A stretch of DNA of 64,000 bases from positions 124,001-188,000 of the forward strand of contig NZ_RDSD01000006.1 in NCBI RefSeq assembly GCF_003712195.1. Reading direction: 5' to 3'. The notes beneath the pieces were generated by a model. It was not told where the DNA came from and did not search any database. It worked only from the letters and a program-made list of their open reading frames with translations. Positions 19,641-31,100 of the stretch are shown piece by piece. Positions within the stretch are counted from its first letter, which is position 1. Every line of letters begins with the position of its first letter. Made by a program: the position numbers and the translations under genes. The stretch is from Proteiniphilum sp. X52. Its GTDB lineage: Bacteria > Bacteroidota > Bacteroidia > Bacteroidales > Dysgonomonadaceae.

Positions 19641-22469
19641 TTAAAAAGTACCTATTACTCCGATATTGTAGAACCGTGTCTGTGGCGCACTTCCTATATT
19701 CATTTCAAAGTGTTTGCGTTCTTTTGAGATGGTCAGTAAATTGTAACCGCTCATGTAAACCCTGACACCTTTGATAAACGATCCCTGTAAAGAGGCTTCC
19801 GGAATATCGTACGTTAACTGTACTTGTGACAAATTCAAGCGGTCTGTTTTGTATAACCAAAAATCGGAATTGCGGAAATTGTTGTCACCATTTGTGGTAG
19901 TGAGCCGGGGATAGGTTGCCGTATCTTTGGTTTCTTCCGTCCAGCGGTTCCGTACAATCTCCGAATATTTGTTGTCACTACGTACCCAATAGTAGGAGCT
20001 GTTCTTTAAGCCATACCCGCCAAAGAATCCATCAGCCATGGCGAAGAAGGTGAAGTTGTGCCACTTGGCTGTAAAGTTGAGGCCTAAACGGAAGGGTGTG
20101 TCCCAACGGCCCAAAAACACTTCATCATTGGAGTCGATGATATTATCTCCATTCTGATCCTTGTATTTGATATCGCCCGGCTTTGGCTCCCCGAATTTTT
20201 GTTCTGGCGAGTTGTCGATATCGGCCTGATCATTGAAGAAACCAAGGTTCTGCAAGCCCCACAATCCATTCACCGGATGACCGACCCTACTCAAATGGTC
20301 GAATTCAAAACTTTCGTCGCGTCTAGCGGCCTTGCTCGTGAAATACATGCCATTCACACCCAATGTCAAATCCACCTCGCTGACCTTCCTGTTCAGATAC
20401 ATACTGAAATCAAAACCGGAACGATCGTCGATATTATAATTGATATAGGGCATGATTGAGGAGGTAGGATAGCCCACTTGTGTGAAATAGATGGGATAGA
20501 TGGAATGCGGCTGCGTAATGTCTCCATCCATTTTGCCTGTGAAATAATTGAAGTCAAATGTCAGCAATTGGTTCCAAAGTGAACCGCGAAGCCCCAGGTT
20601 GAACTCTTTTCTCTTCACAAACGTCATGTCGGGACTTTCACCCCGATTGAATGACGTAGCCGCTTCGCCTCCCAAATCGGCCCAGGAGTACCACCCACTC
20701 CGTTCCAAAACGGTTTTGTAGAGATAGTAGCCCATCGGGTTGTCGTCGGTAGCAATATCCATGTCCTGGCTTATAATACCACCCGAAACGGTCAGCACCA
20801 GATCGTCGAACATGGACTCACCAAAGAAGTCCTCCTTCACCGGACGCCAACCGAGTGTGACTGTCGGTGAAAAACCAAGTCGATTCCCTTCCGGGAGTTT
20901 GGCGGAGTAAGGGAATGCCGAACTGAAATCCAGGTAGTATTTTTGTTGAAAATTATAAGAAGCCTGTAAACCTAGATTCACGTTTGTCAACCGATGATAC
21001 TGGCCGCTTTCTTGTCTCTGCCATGTATTTGCCACAATCATACCGAACACGTTGTGGTCACTGTTAAAGGTATGGGTGTAATCAAACTGCCCGGAAAAAT
21101 TGTAGGTATAGCGGTAAGCCGAATTACTGATGATCTCGTCCCCGGTCTTTCTGTCGGTGCCGTATTGGGTAACGCTGCCAATCATGTCGGTGCCCGCGTA
21201 ATCGACCCACAGCGGTTCAAAGGTGGCGTACTCGTTGGAATATCCCTGATTATAGGTCGACGCATAGTCAATACCGTATTTGGCACGAAAATGCAACCCC
21301 TCGAGCAACGATTTGAGGTTGAGGTCGAACCGGGTGTTGAACTGAAACTGGCGGCTTACGAACTTGTTGTCTCCGGCGGCATACGCATCCGCAATCGGGT
21401 TGGTGGGGTGTAATTGTGTTCCCCCAAGGAAGTATTTCCCGTCGATGATATAATTACTCGCATGAATGGTAGGCCATGAGAATATGTCGTTTTCTTCCAG
21501 ATAACTCAGCGGGATAAGCGGTGAAACGCGGTGCGGGCGCAGGGTGGCGGCATTTGCCCACCAATCGCCCCGGGCACTATAAGAATCATAAAATGTTACG
21601 TTGGCATCTGCTTGTATTGTAAGGAAGTCCCGTATATTTATGTCCAAATTTCCACGAACAAACAGGCGACTGACGTAATTATCGGCATTGTTGGCCACTT
21701 TCAACAATGAGTTTTCGCGGGAATACCCGGTAGTAGTGTAATATTTCACGCGTTGGTTGCCTCCTGTGATCTCCGCGATCGCTTCCGAGCGGTTGTACAT
21801 CTTACGGAGGTATTCCGATGCGTACATGTTGAGATCCGGATAGCGGTAGGGGTTTTCACCGGAAGCATGCCGGTAGATCTCTTCAATAGAAAAACTGGGA
21901 TCCAACCCGTCATTGACACGCGCTTCATTGTAGAGGGTCATGTACTCGGCCGAACCCAGGTATTTGGGATAGGATTTTGGTGTATGGATCCCCGTATTGG
22001 CACGAATGCGGATAGTAGGATCTCCTTCTTTTCCACGTTTGGTTGTAATTTGGATCACACCCTTTGCGGCGCGGCTGCCGTAGAGGACTACCGCGGCCGC
22101 CCCCTTCAGGACAGTAATCTGCTGAATCTCGGTGGGTAACACATTGTTGGCATCGCGGATCATCCCGTCGATAACGACCAGATACTCGTCCATACCCCAA
22201 ATATTTCCGCTTACGCCGCCTATCAGATTCTCCACAAAACTCAAGCTATAGGTGGTATATGCTTTATTCGTCATCTTTTCCACATCAATGACAGATATTC
22301 CCCCCATCAGGTCTTGTTCGTCTATAGCGCGGAACGCAACCTCCACTTTTTTGCGTACAGTATCGTTTTCCCATGTCATGGCATCTGCGGAATCCGGCTT
22401 GGCGGCAGTCCGCGGGACATGGAAAACAAAAACAATACAAATTGCGAGACCAATATATTTATGTTTCAT
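19641..22469 (-). CDS. xusC: Short SusC-family TonB-dependent transporter (XusC)
   Basis: 942 residues. Signal peptide (MKHKYIGLAICIVFVFHVPRTAA), then a plug domain almost at once (GISVIDVEKM, YLVVIDGMIRD, LKGAAAVVLYGSRAAKG) and a beta-barrel ending RFYNIGVIGTF. It lacks the N-terminal carboxypeptidase-like domain and the classic EEVVVVGYG stretch present in the other two SusC proteins here. A shorter second SusC is the expected pattern in xusABCDE loci. How it couples to TonB without an obvious TonB box is open. Confidence 0.9.
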   Translation of the reverse strand: MKHKYIGLAICIVFVFHVPRTAAKPDSADAMTWENDTVRKKVEVAFRAIDEQDLMGGISVIDVEKMTNKAYTTYSLSFVENLIGGVSGNIWGMDEYLVVIDGMIRDANNVLPTEIQQITVLKGAAAVVLYGSRAAKGVIQITTKRGKEGDPTIRIRANTGIHTPKSYPKYLGSAEYMTLYNEARVNDGLDPSFSIEEIYRHASGENPYRYPDLNMYASEYLRKMYNRSEAIAEITGGNQRVKYYTTTGYSRENSLLKVANNADNYVSRLFVRGNLDINIRDFLTIQADANVTFYDSYSARGDWWANAATLRPHRVSPLIPLSYLEENDIFSWPTIHASNYIIDGKYFLGGTQLHPTNPIADAYAAGDNKFVSRQFQFNTRFDLNLKSLLEGLHFRAKYGIDYASTYNQGYSNEYATFEPLWVDYAGTDMIGSVTQYGTDRKTGDEIISNSAYRYTYNFSGQFDYTHTFNSDHNVFGMIVANTWQRQESGQYHRLTNVNLGLQASYNFQQKYYLDFSSAFPYSAKLPEGNRLGFSPTVTLGWRPVKEDFFGESMFDDLVLTVSGGIISQDMDIATDDNPMGYYLYKTVLERSGWYSWADLGGEAATSFNRGESPDMTFVKRKEFNLGLRGSLWNQLLTFDFNYFTGKMDGDITQPHSIYPIYFTQVGYPTSSIMPYINYNIDDRSGFDFSMYLNRKVSEVDLTLGVNGMYFTSKAARRDESFEFDHLSRVGHPVNGLWGLQNLGFFNDQADIDNSPEQKFGEPKPGDIKYKDQNGDNIIDSNDEVFLGRWDTPFRLGLNFTAKWHNFTFFAMADGFFGGYGLKNSSYYWVRSDNKYSEIVRNRWTEETKDTATYPRLTTTNGDNNFRNSDFWLYKTDRLNLSQVQLTYDIPEASLQGSFIKGVRVYMSGYNLLTISKERKHFEMNIGSAPQTRFYNIGVIGTF

Positions 22470-22496
22470 CGTAGACTTTTTTTAGTTATCAATTTA

Positions 22497-24371
22497 TTAC
22501 CATCCCGGATTTTGGTAAAACTCCGGATACAAGCTGACATCAGCTGTTTTGAACGGGAGCCAGTAATGCTTATTCGTGAGATTACGTGTCGTAATGACCT
22601 CTTCTCTCCAGTTCAGGACGGCATTTTCTTTCGGATCGGCTTTCGTGTCAAGTGGAGTAGCACGGTTAAACTCCTGCTTGGTCTTGATGTTAAAAGGATA
22701 CTCCGTGAGTAAAAGCCATCGGCGGAGATCGGTGAATCGATGGCCTTCAAACGCCAGTTCCACGGCACGTTCCCTGCGTAGTTCACTCATAAATCCTTCC
22801 AGAGACGAGGTATATTTGTCGGCAAGATCTCCCACGCCCGCCCGAGTACGGATTGCATTGAGCGCTTCAACGGCATTTTTGGAAAAATTGGTCGCTTTTC
22901 CCCTCGGCGACCCATACCCTTGGGCAACTGCTTCAGCGTACATTAAATACACATCAGCCAAACGCACCCACGTCAAATGGAGATGTGTCGCGTAACTATA
23001 TCCGTAGGTGTTATCCCATATATTCGCTCCAATGGGGATAAACTTATAGTTAAGATACCCCGTACGGCTAACGTTACGAGGATCATTTGCATAATTCCCC
23101 CCGGTGTAGAGATTAGCATATCGCCACACTTCGTCGCTCGGATTGGTGATAGTTCCTGAAACCACCTTGACACCGTCATAGACGATATCATGATAAAACC
23201 GGGGATCTCTGCCTTTCCATGGATGATTCTTGTCAAATCCCGATTCCGGATCGTTGAGTGGCATACCATTCGCCATACCGTAATAATTGACATAATTGGC
23301 TGCAGGAGCCAATACGATACCATCACCCTGTGCAATGGGCGAAGGTTGGTAGGAATTCATCTGGCGCCAAAATGAGTCGGGGCCATAGGTGGGGCTGCGT
23401 ATGATCGCTTCGGTGCCTCCGGGCATCAGCCAGTTCTGCTGTATGGTATAGAAGAGTGAAGTGTAATTCTCAAAATTCACCAGGGCATATTGAGTTTCTC
23501 CGTTTTCGACCATGCTTAGTAATTTACCGAAGGTGTCAGCCGCCTTTTTACACATTTCCGCATCATAGGTGCGGGGACCGTTGATGCCGTTGGCCATTAG
23601 CGGACTCCCGGCATACAGGTAAGTTTTCCCCAACATGGCAAGGGCCCATATTTTATTGGCTCTCAGCGAATTATTTCCGGACGTGCGGCGACCGATCTCG
23701 GTATCGTCCCAGTTGACGGGCAGTAGGTCAGCGGCTTTCTGGAAATCAGCCGCCATCTTTTCCGCGTTTTCCCGGTATGTTTCCCTCGGGAGTGTCAAGG
23801 GCTCATCGCTGGGGAGCACGCTCTCCAGATATGGAAGACCGCCCCAATACTGGGTGAGTTGGAAATAAAACCAAGCCCGCATGAAATATAATTGTCCGGC
23901 AATCATATCCCGTTCATCCTGGTTGGCGTCAGTCATTTTCCCTTCAGCGATCGCTTCCAACCCCATGTTGGCCACGCGTATGCCGTACCACGAACCGCCC
24001 CAGATAGACTTATTGAACCGATCGCCTTCCGGACTCCAGCTCCTGTCGAGAAAACTGGTGCGATTGTTAAAATAATCCCGGTAGTTTCCCCTGTCAATAC
24101 TGAATCCCATCAGGTATTCACCGTTTCCTATGGTGACCACTTCGTCTTCTCCCCAATTGAATGAGCTCACCCAGTAATGTTTTGCGAGGTCGGGCGTCAA
24201 ATGATACATTCTCTCAACAAATCCCTGAAAATTGGTGAAATTTTTGTAGGCGTCGTCTGGAGAGATTACGGAGCCGGGCTCCTTGTCCAGATAGTCCGTG
24301 CATGACGCAACACTGAATAACAGTGACACCGCTGTAATGTATAGATAAAAGATAGATTTTGTTTTCATCAT
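22497..24371 (-). CDS. xusB: SusD-family lipoprotein (XusB)
   Basis: 624 residues, lipoprotein signal (LLFSVASC), SusD N-terminus DYLDKEPGSVISPDDAYKN, TPR-like helices, and the family ending EGHRFTDLRRW ... YQNPGW. It starts 8 bp after the stop of the large SusC (24380-27562), so the two are translationally close and form one import complex. Expected ligand: xylan or long xylo-oligosaccharide. Confidence 0.93.
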   Translation of the reverse strand: MMKTKSIFYLYITAVSLLFSVASCTDYLDKEPGSVISPDDAYKNFTNFQGFVERMYHLTPDLAKHYWVSSFNWGEDEVVTIGNGEYLMGFSIDRGNYRDYFNNRTSFLDRSWSPEGDRFNKSIWGGSWYGIRVANMGLEAIAEGKMTDANQDERDMIAGQLYFMRAWFYFQLTQYWGGLPYLESVLPSDEPLTLPRETYRENAEKMAADFQKAADLLPVNWDDTEIGRRTSGNNSLRANKIWALAMLGKTYLYAGSPLMANGINGPRTYDAEMCKKAADTFGKLLSMVENGETQYALVNFENYTSLFYTIQQNWLMPGGTEAIIRSPTYGPDSFWRQMNSYQPSPIAQGDGIVLAPAANYVNYYGMANGMPLNDPESGFDKNHPWKGRDPRFYHDIVYDGVKVVSGTITNPSDEVWRYANLYTGGNYANDPRNVSRTGYLNYKFIPIGANIWDNTYGYSYATHLHLTWVRLADVYLMYAEAVAQGYGSPRGKATNFSKNAVEALNAIRTRAGVGDLADKYTSSLEGFMSELRRERAVELAFEGHRFTDLRRWLLLTEYPFNIKTKQEFNRATPLDTKADPKENAVLNWREEVITTRNLTNKHYWLPFKTADVSLYPEFYQNPGW

Positions 24372-24379
24372 GTGTTGGG

Positions 24380-27300
24380 TTATAAAGAGATTCTTAATCC
24401 CAGATTAAAACGTCTCTGGGTCGGATAGGAGGTGTTTCCTCCTGTATTTGACTCACGGTCATCCGGCATTTTGGTCCATAAGAACAGGTTGTTCCCGTTG
24501 ATGAACAGTTTCAGGCTGTTCAATCCCATTTTCTTCAGCCATTGTTCCTGGCTGAAGGTATACGATAGTTCCGCATACTTTAAACGGACATAGGAACCGT
24601 CAAACAAAAAACGGGTGCCGTTGGAATAACCGCTTGCAATGGTACCCCATCTGGGAAGCGGGACATCGGCGTTTGTATGGTCTTTCGACCAGTAGGTTCC
24701 TTCCCTGAAGGCGGTATTCCTAACCCCTCCCAAGCTGGAGAGATTTACATAGCGGGTCACATTGTTGACCCCGTAGAACTGGACGAAAAAGCTCCATCCC
24801 TTGTAATCCACGCCGAATTGGCTATTCACGGTGTTCTGTGGAACATTGGTAAACCCGTAGGGAATGTTGTCGAACGTGGAAATAATACCGTCTGCGTCAT
24901 AATCGAGAATAATGTAGTTGCCGGGTATGCGCGCATCGTCCGATTCATCATGGCCGGTACTGCCATAGAGCTCATCCCAAGTATTATAGTAACCGTAATC
25001 CACATGAGCATATACCTGTCCGATTGCTTTATTGGCCGCTTTCTGGTATTCGGGCGACAGTTGGGGATCATCGGCCTCGATCACCTTGTTTCTAGCGTGG
25101 GTGTAGAAAATATTTCCCCACAGGCGCCAATCAGGGTTGACGGGTTTATTCCATCGGAGTTCAAGTTCATATCCCTTGGTTTCCACCTCTCCTAAATTCG
25201 CGATAGGGGCCGTGGCTCCGTAATAGGAGGGAACAGAACGCCGATTACCTTCCAGCAGGATATTTGATCTGTTCTCACTAAAATAATCCAGTGATCCGGA
25301 GATCACACCACCAAAGAGGGCGTAATCGAGGGCAACATCCAGCTTGGTGGAGACTTCCCATTGCACGTTAGGGTTTCCTACCTGCGATTCATAGTACCAT
25401 TGATAAGGGCTCTGAGTTGGATTAATTCCCGTCAACGCCTGGTTGAAAGCACCGCCATAACTCCATGTATCCATATAGAGCCAGCGATTCGCAAACTCGT
25501 TCCATCCTATCTTGTCATCACCAATTTGACCGTAAGAGGTCCTAAATTTCAACATATCCACCCATTTCAGGTTGAGATTCTTGAAGAAAGGCTCCTCGGT
25601 GAGCATCCATCCGGCTGCACCCGACTGAAAAAAGGCAAACCTGTATCTTGGGGAGAATTTCTCTGATCCGTTGTAAGCACCATTATATTCCAGCATATAT
25701 CTCCTGGCAAAATCGTAGGTTGTGCGAAATACCCAGTTTTCACGGAAAATCGGAAGATTACTTCCTCTGGAATACTCTTCACGGCTAAAATTGCCCATGG
25801 CACCGACGGAGTGTTCCCCAAATATATTATTATAATTGATCTGTGCGGAGTAGTTCAGCCTGCGGTAAGTCTGATCGTTATTTACAGAACCCGCATCAGT
25901 CATCCATGCGATGTTGTTCTGGTAATCAAATTTATTGTTCCCGTCAACCGTCACGTCGGTATATACTTGTCCCGTTTCCGGGTCAATCCATTTATGTGGA
26001 TTGTCTTCCCAGTCATTGGTATCGTCAATGCCACGATTCACTTCCCGAAAACTGTTGTCAAACGCCAGTTTTCCCTGTAACGAAAGTCCCTTGAGAAGGA
26101 ATCCGAGATCCTGTTCCAAGGTGAAGTCGGTATTGAGCCGGTCGTTGGTGGTATACCCTACCCCGTTTACGCTCAAGTTCTCCATAGAATTAGTGGCCGC
26201 CTGCGTGGGATTGGGATGGTAATAACCGAAAGAACCGTCGCTATATTTCGGTCTGAAGGAATCGGGAGAGATGCCGTAAAACGCCGCCCAAACAAGATTC
26301 TCATAATCATTGTAGTTCGTCCCCTGGGTGACAGCGTGTGAACCCGATAGATTAACCCTCAACTGGGTTGTCTTGGTCAGGGAAAAATCAAGGTTGCTAC
26401 GCACGTTGATACGGTGGTAGCCAAAACCGGTCTTGTATCCGCGGTTGTTCTCGAAGGTCTTGTATATATCTCCTTCATGCGCATAATCCAAACTGGTAAA
26501 GTATTTTACAAAGCGGGTTCCACCCGAGACATTGACATTGGCATTATAGGAGAAGGCCACATTCCTCAGCAACTCGTCAACCCAGTCCACATTAGGATAG
26601 CGTTCAAACTCTTCCAGATTCGCGGGCCAACGGTATTTATCAATAATTAACTGCGGTTTGTAATTGGCCCATTGCTCTGGAGCATAACCGAGTTCATTTT
26701 CGATGACTCTGTTTCGCAGCATTAACGCATCAAAAGAATCCATCAACTCCGGCAATTTTGAATAGGTCTTCATCGTAGTGCTGACATTGATGTCTATATT
26801 CGCTTTGCCTTCTTCTCCCCGTTTGGTGGTGACAAGGATAACCCCGTTCGCGCCACGAACGCCGAATACAGCTGTGGCAGAAGCGTCTTTCAATACAGAA
26901 ATGGTAGCGACGGAGTTGATGTCTATGCCACTCATCGGTCGCTCAATGCCGTCAACCAATATCAACGGTTCACTGCTGTTCCAAGAACTCACCCCACGAA
27001 TGGTAATCTCCGGATCTTCCTCTCCCGGTTTTCCGGTAGTAGTCATGGTGACTACTCCCGGAAGATTACCTGTCAACGCCTGTCCGAGACTCGTTACTCC
27101 TCCCGTCCTCTCAAGAACTTTACTGGAAGTCTGAGAGATTGCCCCTACAACACTCTCCTTTTTCTGCTGTCCGAAACCGACCACCACAACCTCTTCAAGC
27201 ATCGTGGTGTCTTCTTCCAACCGAACGGTTAAAATTTGTCTTCCTTGTAATGGGATCTCTTGTCTTACCATCCCGATGAAAGAGAAAACCAACGTTTGAT

Positions 27301-27562
27301 CTCCTGATGGGATCTGTAACGAAAACTTTCCATCGATGTCAGTTACCGTACCAATAGAAGGGTTTGACTGTAGGGTGACTGTGGCACCGACGATCGGTTC
27401 GCCAGATTGATCCGTCACCAGCCCTGTCACGTTGATACTGCTTTGCGCGAAGGCGGTCATACCACAAACAATGAGCATTAAAGACAAGATCAGCAACCAT
27501 TTCCCCCTATATTTCACCGAGGAATAAATCTGATTAATTGTACGAAATGTTTTTTTCATCAT
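24380..27562 (-). CDS. xusA: SusC-family TonB-dependent transporter (XusA)
   Basis: 1060 residues: a long N-terminal lead with signal (ending MTAFAQ), carboxypeptidase-regulatory-like domain (about 45-120, VTGLVTDQSGEPIVGATV), TonB-box region EEVVVVGFGQ, plug with LILVDGIERP and VLKDASATAVFG, and a barrel ending LGLRISL. It is the first gene of the minus-strand xylan operon and is divergent from the hybrid two-component regulator. The 624-bp spacer (27563-28186) must hold its promoter. Confidence 0.93.
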   Translation of the reverse strand: MMKKTFRTINQIYSSVKYRGKWLLILSLMLIVCGMTAFAQSSINVTGLVTDQSGEPIVGATVTLQSNPSIGTVTDIDGKFSLQIPSGDQTLVFSFIGMVRQEIPLQGRQILTVRLEEDTTMLEEVVVVGFGQQKKESVVGAISQTSSKVLERTGGVTSLGQALTGNLPGVVTMTTTGKPGEEDPEITIRGVSSWNSSEPLILVDGIERPMSGIDINSVATISVLKDASATAVFGVRGANGVILVTTKRGEEGKANIDINVSTTMKTYSKLPELMDSFDALMLRNRVIENELGYAPEQWANYKPQLIIDKYRWPANLEEFERYPNVDWVDELLRNVAFSYNANVNVSGGTRFVKYFTSLDYAHEGDIYKTFENNRGYKTGFGYHRINVRSNLDFSLTKTTQLRVNLSGSHAVTQGTNYNDYENLVWAAFYGISPDSFRPKYSDGSFGYYHPNPTQAATNSMENLSVNGVGYTTNDRLNTDFTLEQDLGFLLKGLSLQGKLAFDNSFREVNRGIDDTNDWEDNPHKWIDPETGQVYTDVTVDGNNKFDYQNNIAWMTDAGSVNNDQTYRRLNYSAQINYNNIFGEHSVGAMGNFSREEYSRGSNLPIFRENWVFRTTYDFARRYMLEYNGAYNGSEKFSPRYRFAFFQSGAAGWMLTEEPFFKNLNLKWVDMLKFRTSYGQIGDDKIGWNEFANRWLYMDTWSYGGAFNQALTGINPTQSPYQWYYESQVGNPNVQWEVSTKLDVALDYALFGGVISGSLDYFSENRSNILLEGNRRSVPSYYGATAPIANLGEVETKGYELELRWNKPVNPDWRLWGNIFYTHARNKVIEADDPQLSPEYQKAANKAIGQVYAHVDYGYYNTWDELYGSTGHDESDDARIPGNYIILDYDADGIISTFDNIPYGFTNVPQNTVNSQFGVDYKGWSFFVQFYGVNNVTRYVNLSSLGGVRNTAFREGTYWSKDHTNADVPLPRWGTIASGYSNGTRFLFDGSYVRLKYAELSYTFSQEQWLKKMGLNSLKLFINGNNLFLWTKMPDDRESNTGGNTSYPTQRRFNLGLRISL

Positions 27563-28186
27563 TCATAGACATTTAAGTTTTTTCACTGGAATAATTTAAT
27601 GACTTGTTTTCAATCATGGGTTCATGGATTATATCTTTTCACGATCAATTTTGATATTTAGCCTCTATTGAACCTTAATTTAACACAATAAAATACTGGT
27701 ATTTAAATGATTAATAATATTGTAAAAGATACAAACTATGAGTATAAACCACACCTATCATATATGATTTTCTAATCAAATTCAGAGACTATCAAATCAA
27801 ATATCAGACTCTACTCAACCAGTGAATGGCATCCACCTCTCAAATCATCAACGGAGGGGCTATCCACAATTCTCATTGATTCAAATAATTAGGTTGGCAC
27901 TATATACCTTTTTGTAAAATAATTCACTGCATAAAGTACATCTATTGCACAAAAAGGGGACCTCATTTTTATCGAATCTCTCTAACATCGGTGACACAAA
28001 ATTACGCAAACAGAGTTATAATTTCCTAACATTCATTTCATTCATATTTCAAATTGCATCACACATATCTCTTTTCGTTTCTTTTATATTTCTTTTTGTT
28101 ACATCCCGCCGAGTGGTTCCATTTTCTTTAATGATATATTATTATTTTTGTATCATAAGAGGGATTTATTCTGTAATTTAAACATA
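27563..28186. other. Long divergent spacer between xusA and the hybrid two-component regulator
   Basis: 624 bp, AT-rich, with no credible gene. On the minus strand the only good -7 match is TAATTTTG at 28004-27997, which would give a leader of over 400 nt for xusA. For the regulator, TATTTTTG at 28143-28150 fits a -7 box 37 nt before its ATG, but no TTTG lies at the right distance upstream. No terminator or RNA gene is recognisable. Confidence 0.4.
28143..28150 (+). promoter_or_regulatory. Candidate -7 box for the HTCS gene
   Basis: TATTTTTG matches TAnnTTTG and lies 37 nt before the ATG. The -33 position has no clear TTTG, so the promoter may be weak. Confidence 0.35.
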
Positions 28187-31100
28187 ATGTATAAAATTCT
28201 TTTAACTTTAATTCTCCTGGTTTCCGGGGTTCATTGTTTCTTTGCCAAAAACATCACCATGTACGGAGGAAAAGAGCAAGGCATCAATGAGCTCTCGTCA
28301 TATCTGGTCAATAAATTTGAACAGGACTCCTATGGGTTTATTTGGATTGCCACCGACTACGGGCTAAACCGGTATGATGGAATAAGCTTCACCCATTACC
28401 TCCATAATGAAAAAGACAGCTTTTCCCTTCTGAGCAATAATGTGAGGACACTTATGCTGGACAAAGACAGCACGCTTTGGATAGGTTGTAATAAGGGACT
28501 TCAATATTACGACCCGGAAACAAATCACTTCCAGACAATTCAATTTCCTTTCGGTATTTCTCCCCACATCGGAAAAATTCTGCAACTTCAGAACGGTGAA
28601 ATCTGGGTTGCAACCGGAGGATGGGGGCTCTTCTCTGTGGACAAGAAAAAGAAACAGGCAACGCAACTCCAACAGATCACGGCATTGACCGATAATTTCA
28701 TTGATTATTTTTATGAAGACCGGTCGGGAATGTTGTGGTTTGCCATCGAAAGTAAAGGGTTAATACAAATAGAACCCCAATCGTTCAGCACAAAAATTTT
28801 CAAATACCCTGAAATACCCTATAACGCCATTACAAGCATGATTGAAGACGAAAATGGACAATTGTATATCAGCGCTTCCACATCCGTTTGCGCTTATGAC
28901 AAGAAAAACGATTCATTCCGGATCCTAAAACAATCGAACAATGAAAATTTGAATGTGATAGATATGGTTTTAACCCAAAAGGGGGCTGTTTTTGTCAGCA
29001 CCAACGGAAAAGGACTCTATCAGATAGATAACCATTCAGAATGTTTAAGACCGGTCACCTATGCCGACCCTTCAAGATATTATTACTACTATTCCAAAAT
29101 TCCGGCTTTAATGGAAGACCGTGACCAGAACCTTTGGATGGGATGCCATCAAAAAGGGTTACTCATGGTTCCCAATGAACAAACCCAGTTCAACGCGCTG
29201 AAAATTGCCGAGAAGAATAGTTCCCATGAAACGATCATCAACTCACTAATAAAAGATTCCGAAGGTTACATATATTGTTCCACCGATGGGAACGGCGTCT
29301 ATAAGATAGACAGTCAGCATAATATTGTCAAGCATTTCAACGAGGTAAAAGACATTATAAAGATCTACGAAGACTTCCATCATACACTATGGGTAAGTTC
29401 TTACTCAAGGGGATTGGGTAAGATGGATAAAAACTCGGGGAAAGTAAGTTTTGTGGATATTGCCTGGAAGAGTTTCGTAAAAACAATGGAAGAGGGAAAA
29501 GACAGTTGTTTGTACATATCCACTTTCGGAACGGGATTCACCAAATATAACTTAAAAGACGGAAGTTGGGAGAGATATGGGATGAAATCCGGATCCGGCT
29601 CTTCACGGACATTGGACAACGACTGGATAAACAATATCTTGTGTGATTCGCAGGGTTTGATCTGGTTGGGACACTACAAAGGGATTAGCTGTTTTGACCC
29701 GGAAGATGATGAATTCCTGGAGATCAAACATAACGAGGTGTTATCAAAAGAAATCTGTCTTTCGCTTATGGAAGACGCGGAAGGGAGAATATGGATAGGA
29801 ACCTATAGCGGGCTTTTTTGTTTGGATAAAACTACGGGGAACATCCAACAGTTTACCGTGGAAGAAGGTTTGTCAAGCGATGTGATTTGTGGGCTGGGGC
29901 TCGATAAAAACGGCGATGTCTGGTGTAGCACGTTTATGGGACTGAATAAGTTGATGCTAAAAGAGAATAAAATAATAAACTATTATATAGGAAACGGTCT
30001 GCTGAATAAAATATACAACAGATGGGTATATTTTCAAGACAATGAGGGTATTATATATTTTGGAGGAAATAACGGCATCACCTATTTCCAACCGGAAAGA
30101 ATTTCCGCATTGACAGAATACAACTACGAAATCCTCACCACGAACCTTTACGTGAACAGCAATATACCGGTGAATGTCAACTCCATGTCAGGAAAAAAAA
30201 AGATTACCCAAAAGGGTGTTCAGGATGCGGAGCGGTTCCATTTCTCTTATGAAGACAACACTTTCACTTTCGAATTCTCTACCATGGATTACCGAGACTC
30301 GGAAAACATCAGTTTCGAATACCGTATCAACGGTATAAACCGAGAATGGTTTTCCACAATCCCCGGTATGAATCAGATAACATATCATAATCTTGACCCG
30401 GGGAAATATACACTCGAAATCAGGGCTTCAAAATATGGAGTCTATTCTAAAATAAAACAATTGCAAGTGGTTATATCACCACCATGGTATAAAACTGTTT
30501 GGGCTTTCCTCTTGTATGGATTTATTATCACATCTATCGGCATACTGATCTTTAACCTTATAAAAAAAAAGAGGAAAGAAATGATCAACGAATCAAAACT
30601 CCAGTTTTTCACCAATCTTTCCCATGAAATGAGAACTCCCCTTACGCTGCTGATAAGCCCGCTGGAAAAACTCCTGCAGGGAGATTATGACTGTGCGACC
30701 AAAAAAACCCTTCAGGGAATGTATAGGAATACTAACCGGCTGCTGGCGTTAGTTAATCAAATCCTAGACATTAGAAGAATCGATAAAGGACAGATGAAAC
30801 TGAAATTCAGTGAAACCGAAATGGTTGGCTTCATAAAGGAGGTATACAATATCTTTGAATACCAATCGATCAAAAGAAATATCAGATTTGAATTCAAGCA
30901 CGATATGGAATCACTGAATGCATGGATAGATAGAAATAACTTCGATAAAATATTGGTCAACCTGCTGTCAAACGCTTTCAAATTCACTCCCGACAATGGA
31001 GAAATCACGATTCATCTTGGTAGCGGAGATAATCCTGAATACAGGAGTCCCCTCAATCACTTCTTTGAAATCAACATTATCGATTCCGGGAACGGCATTG

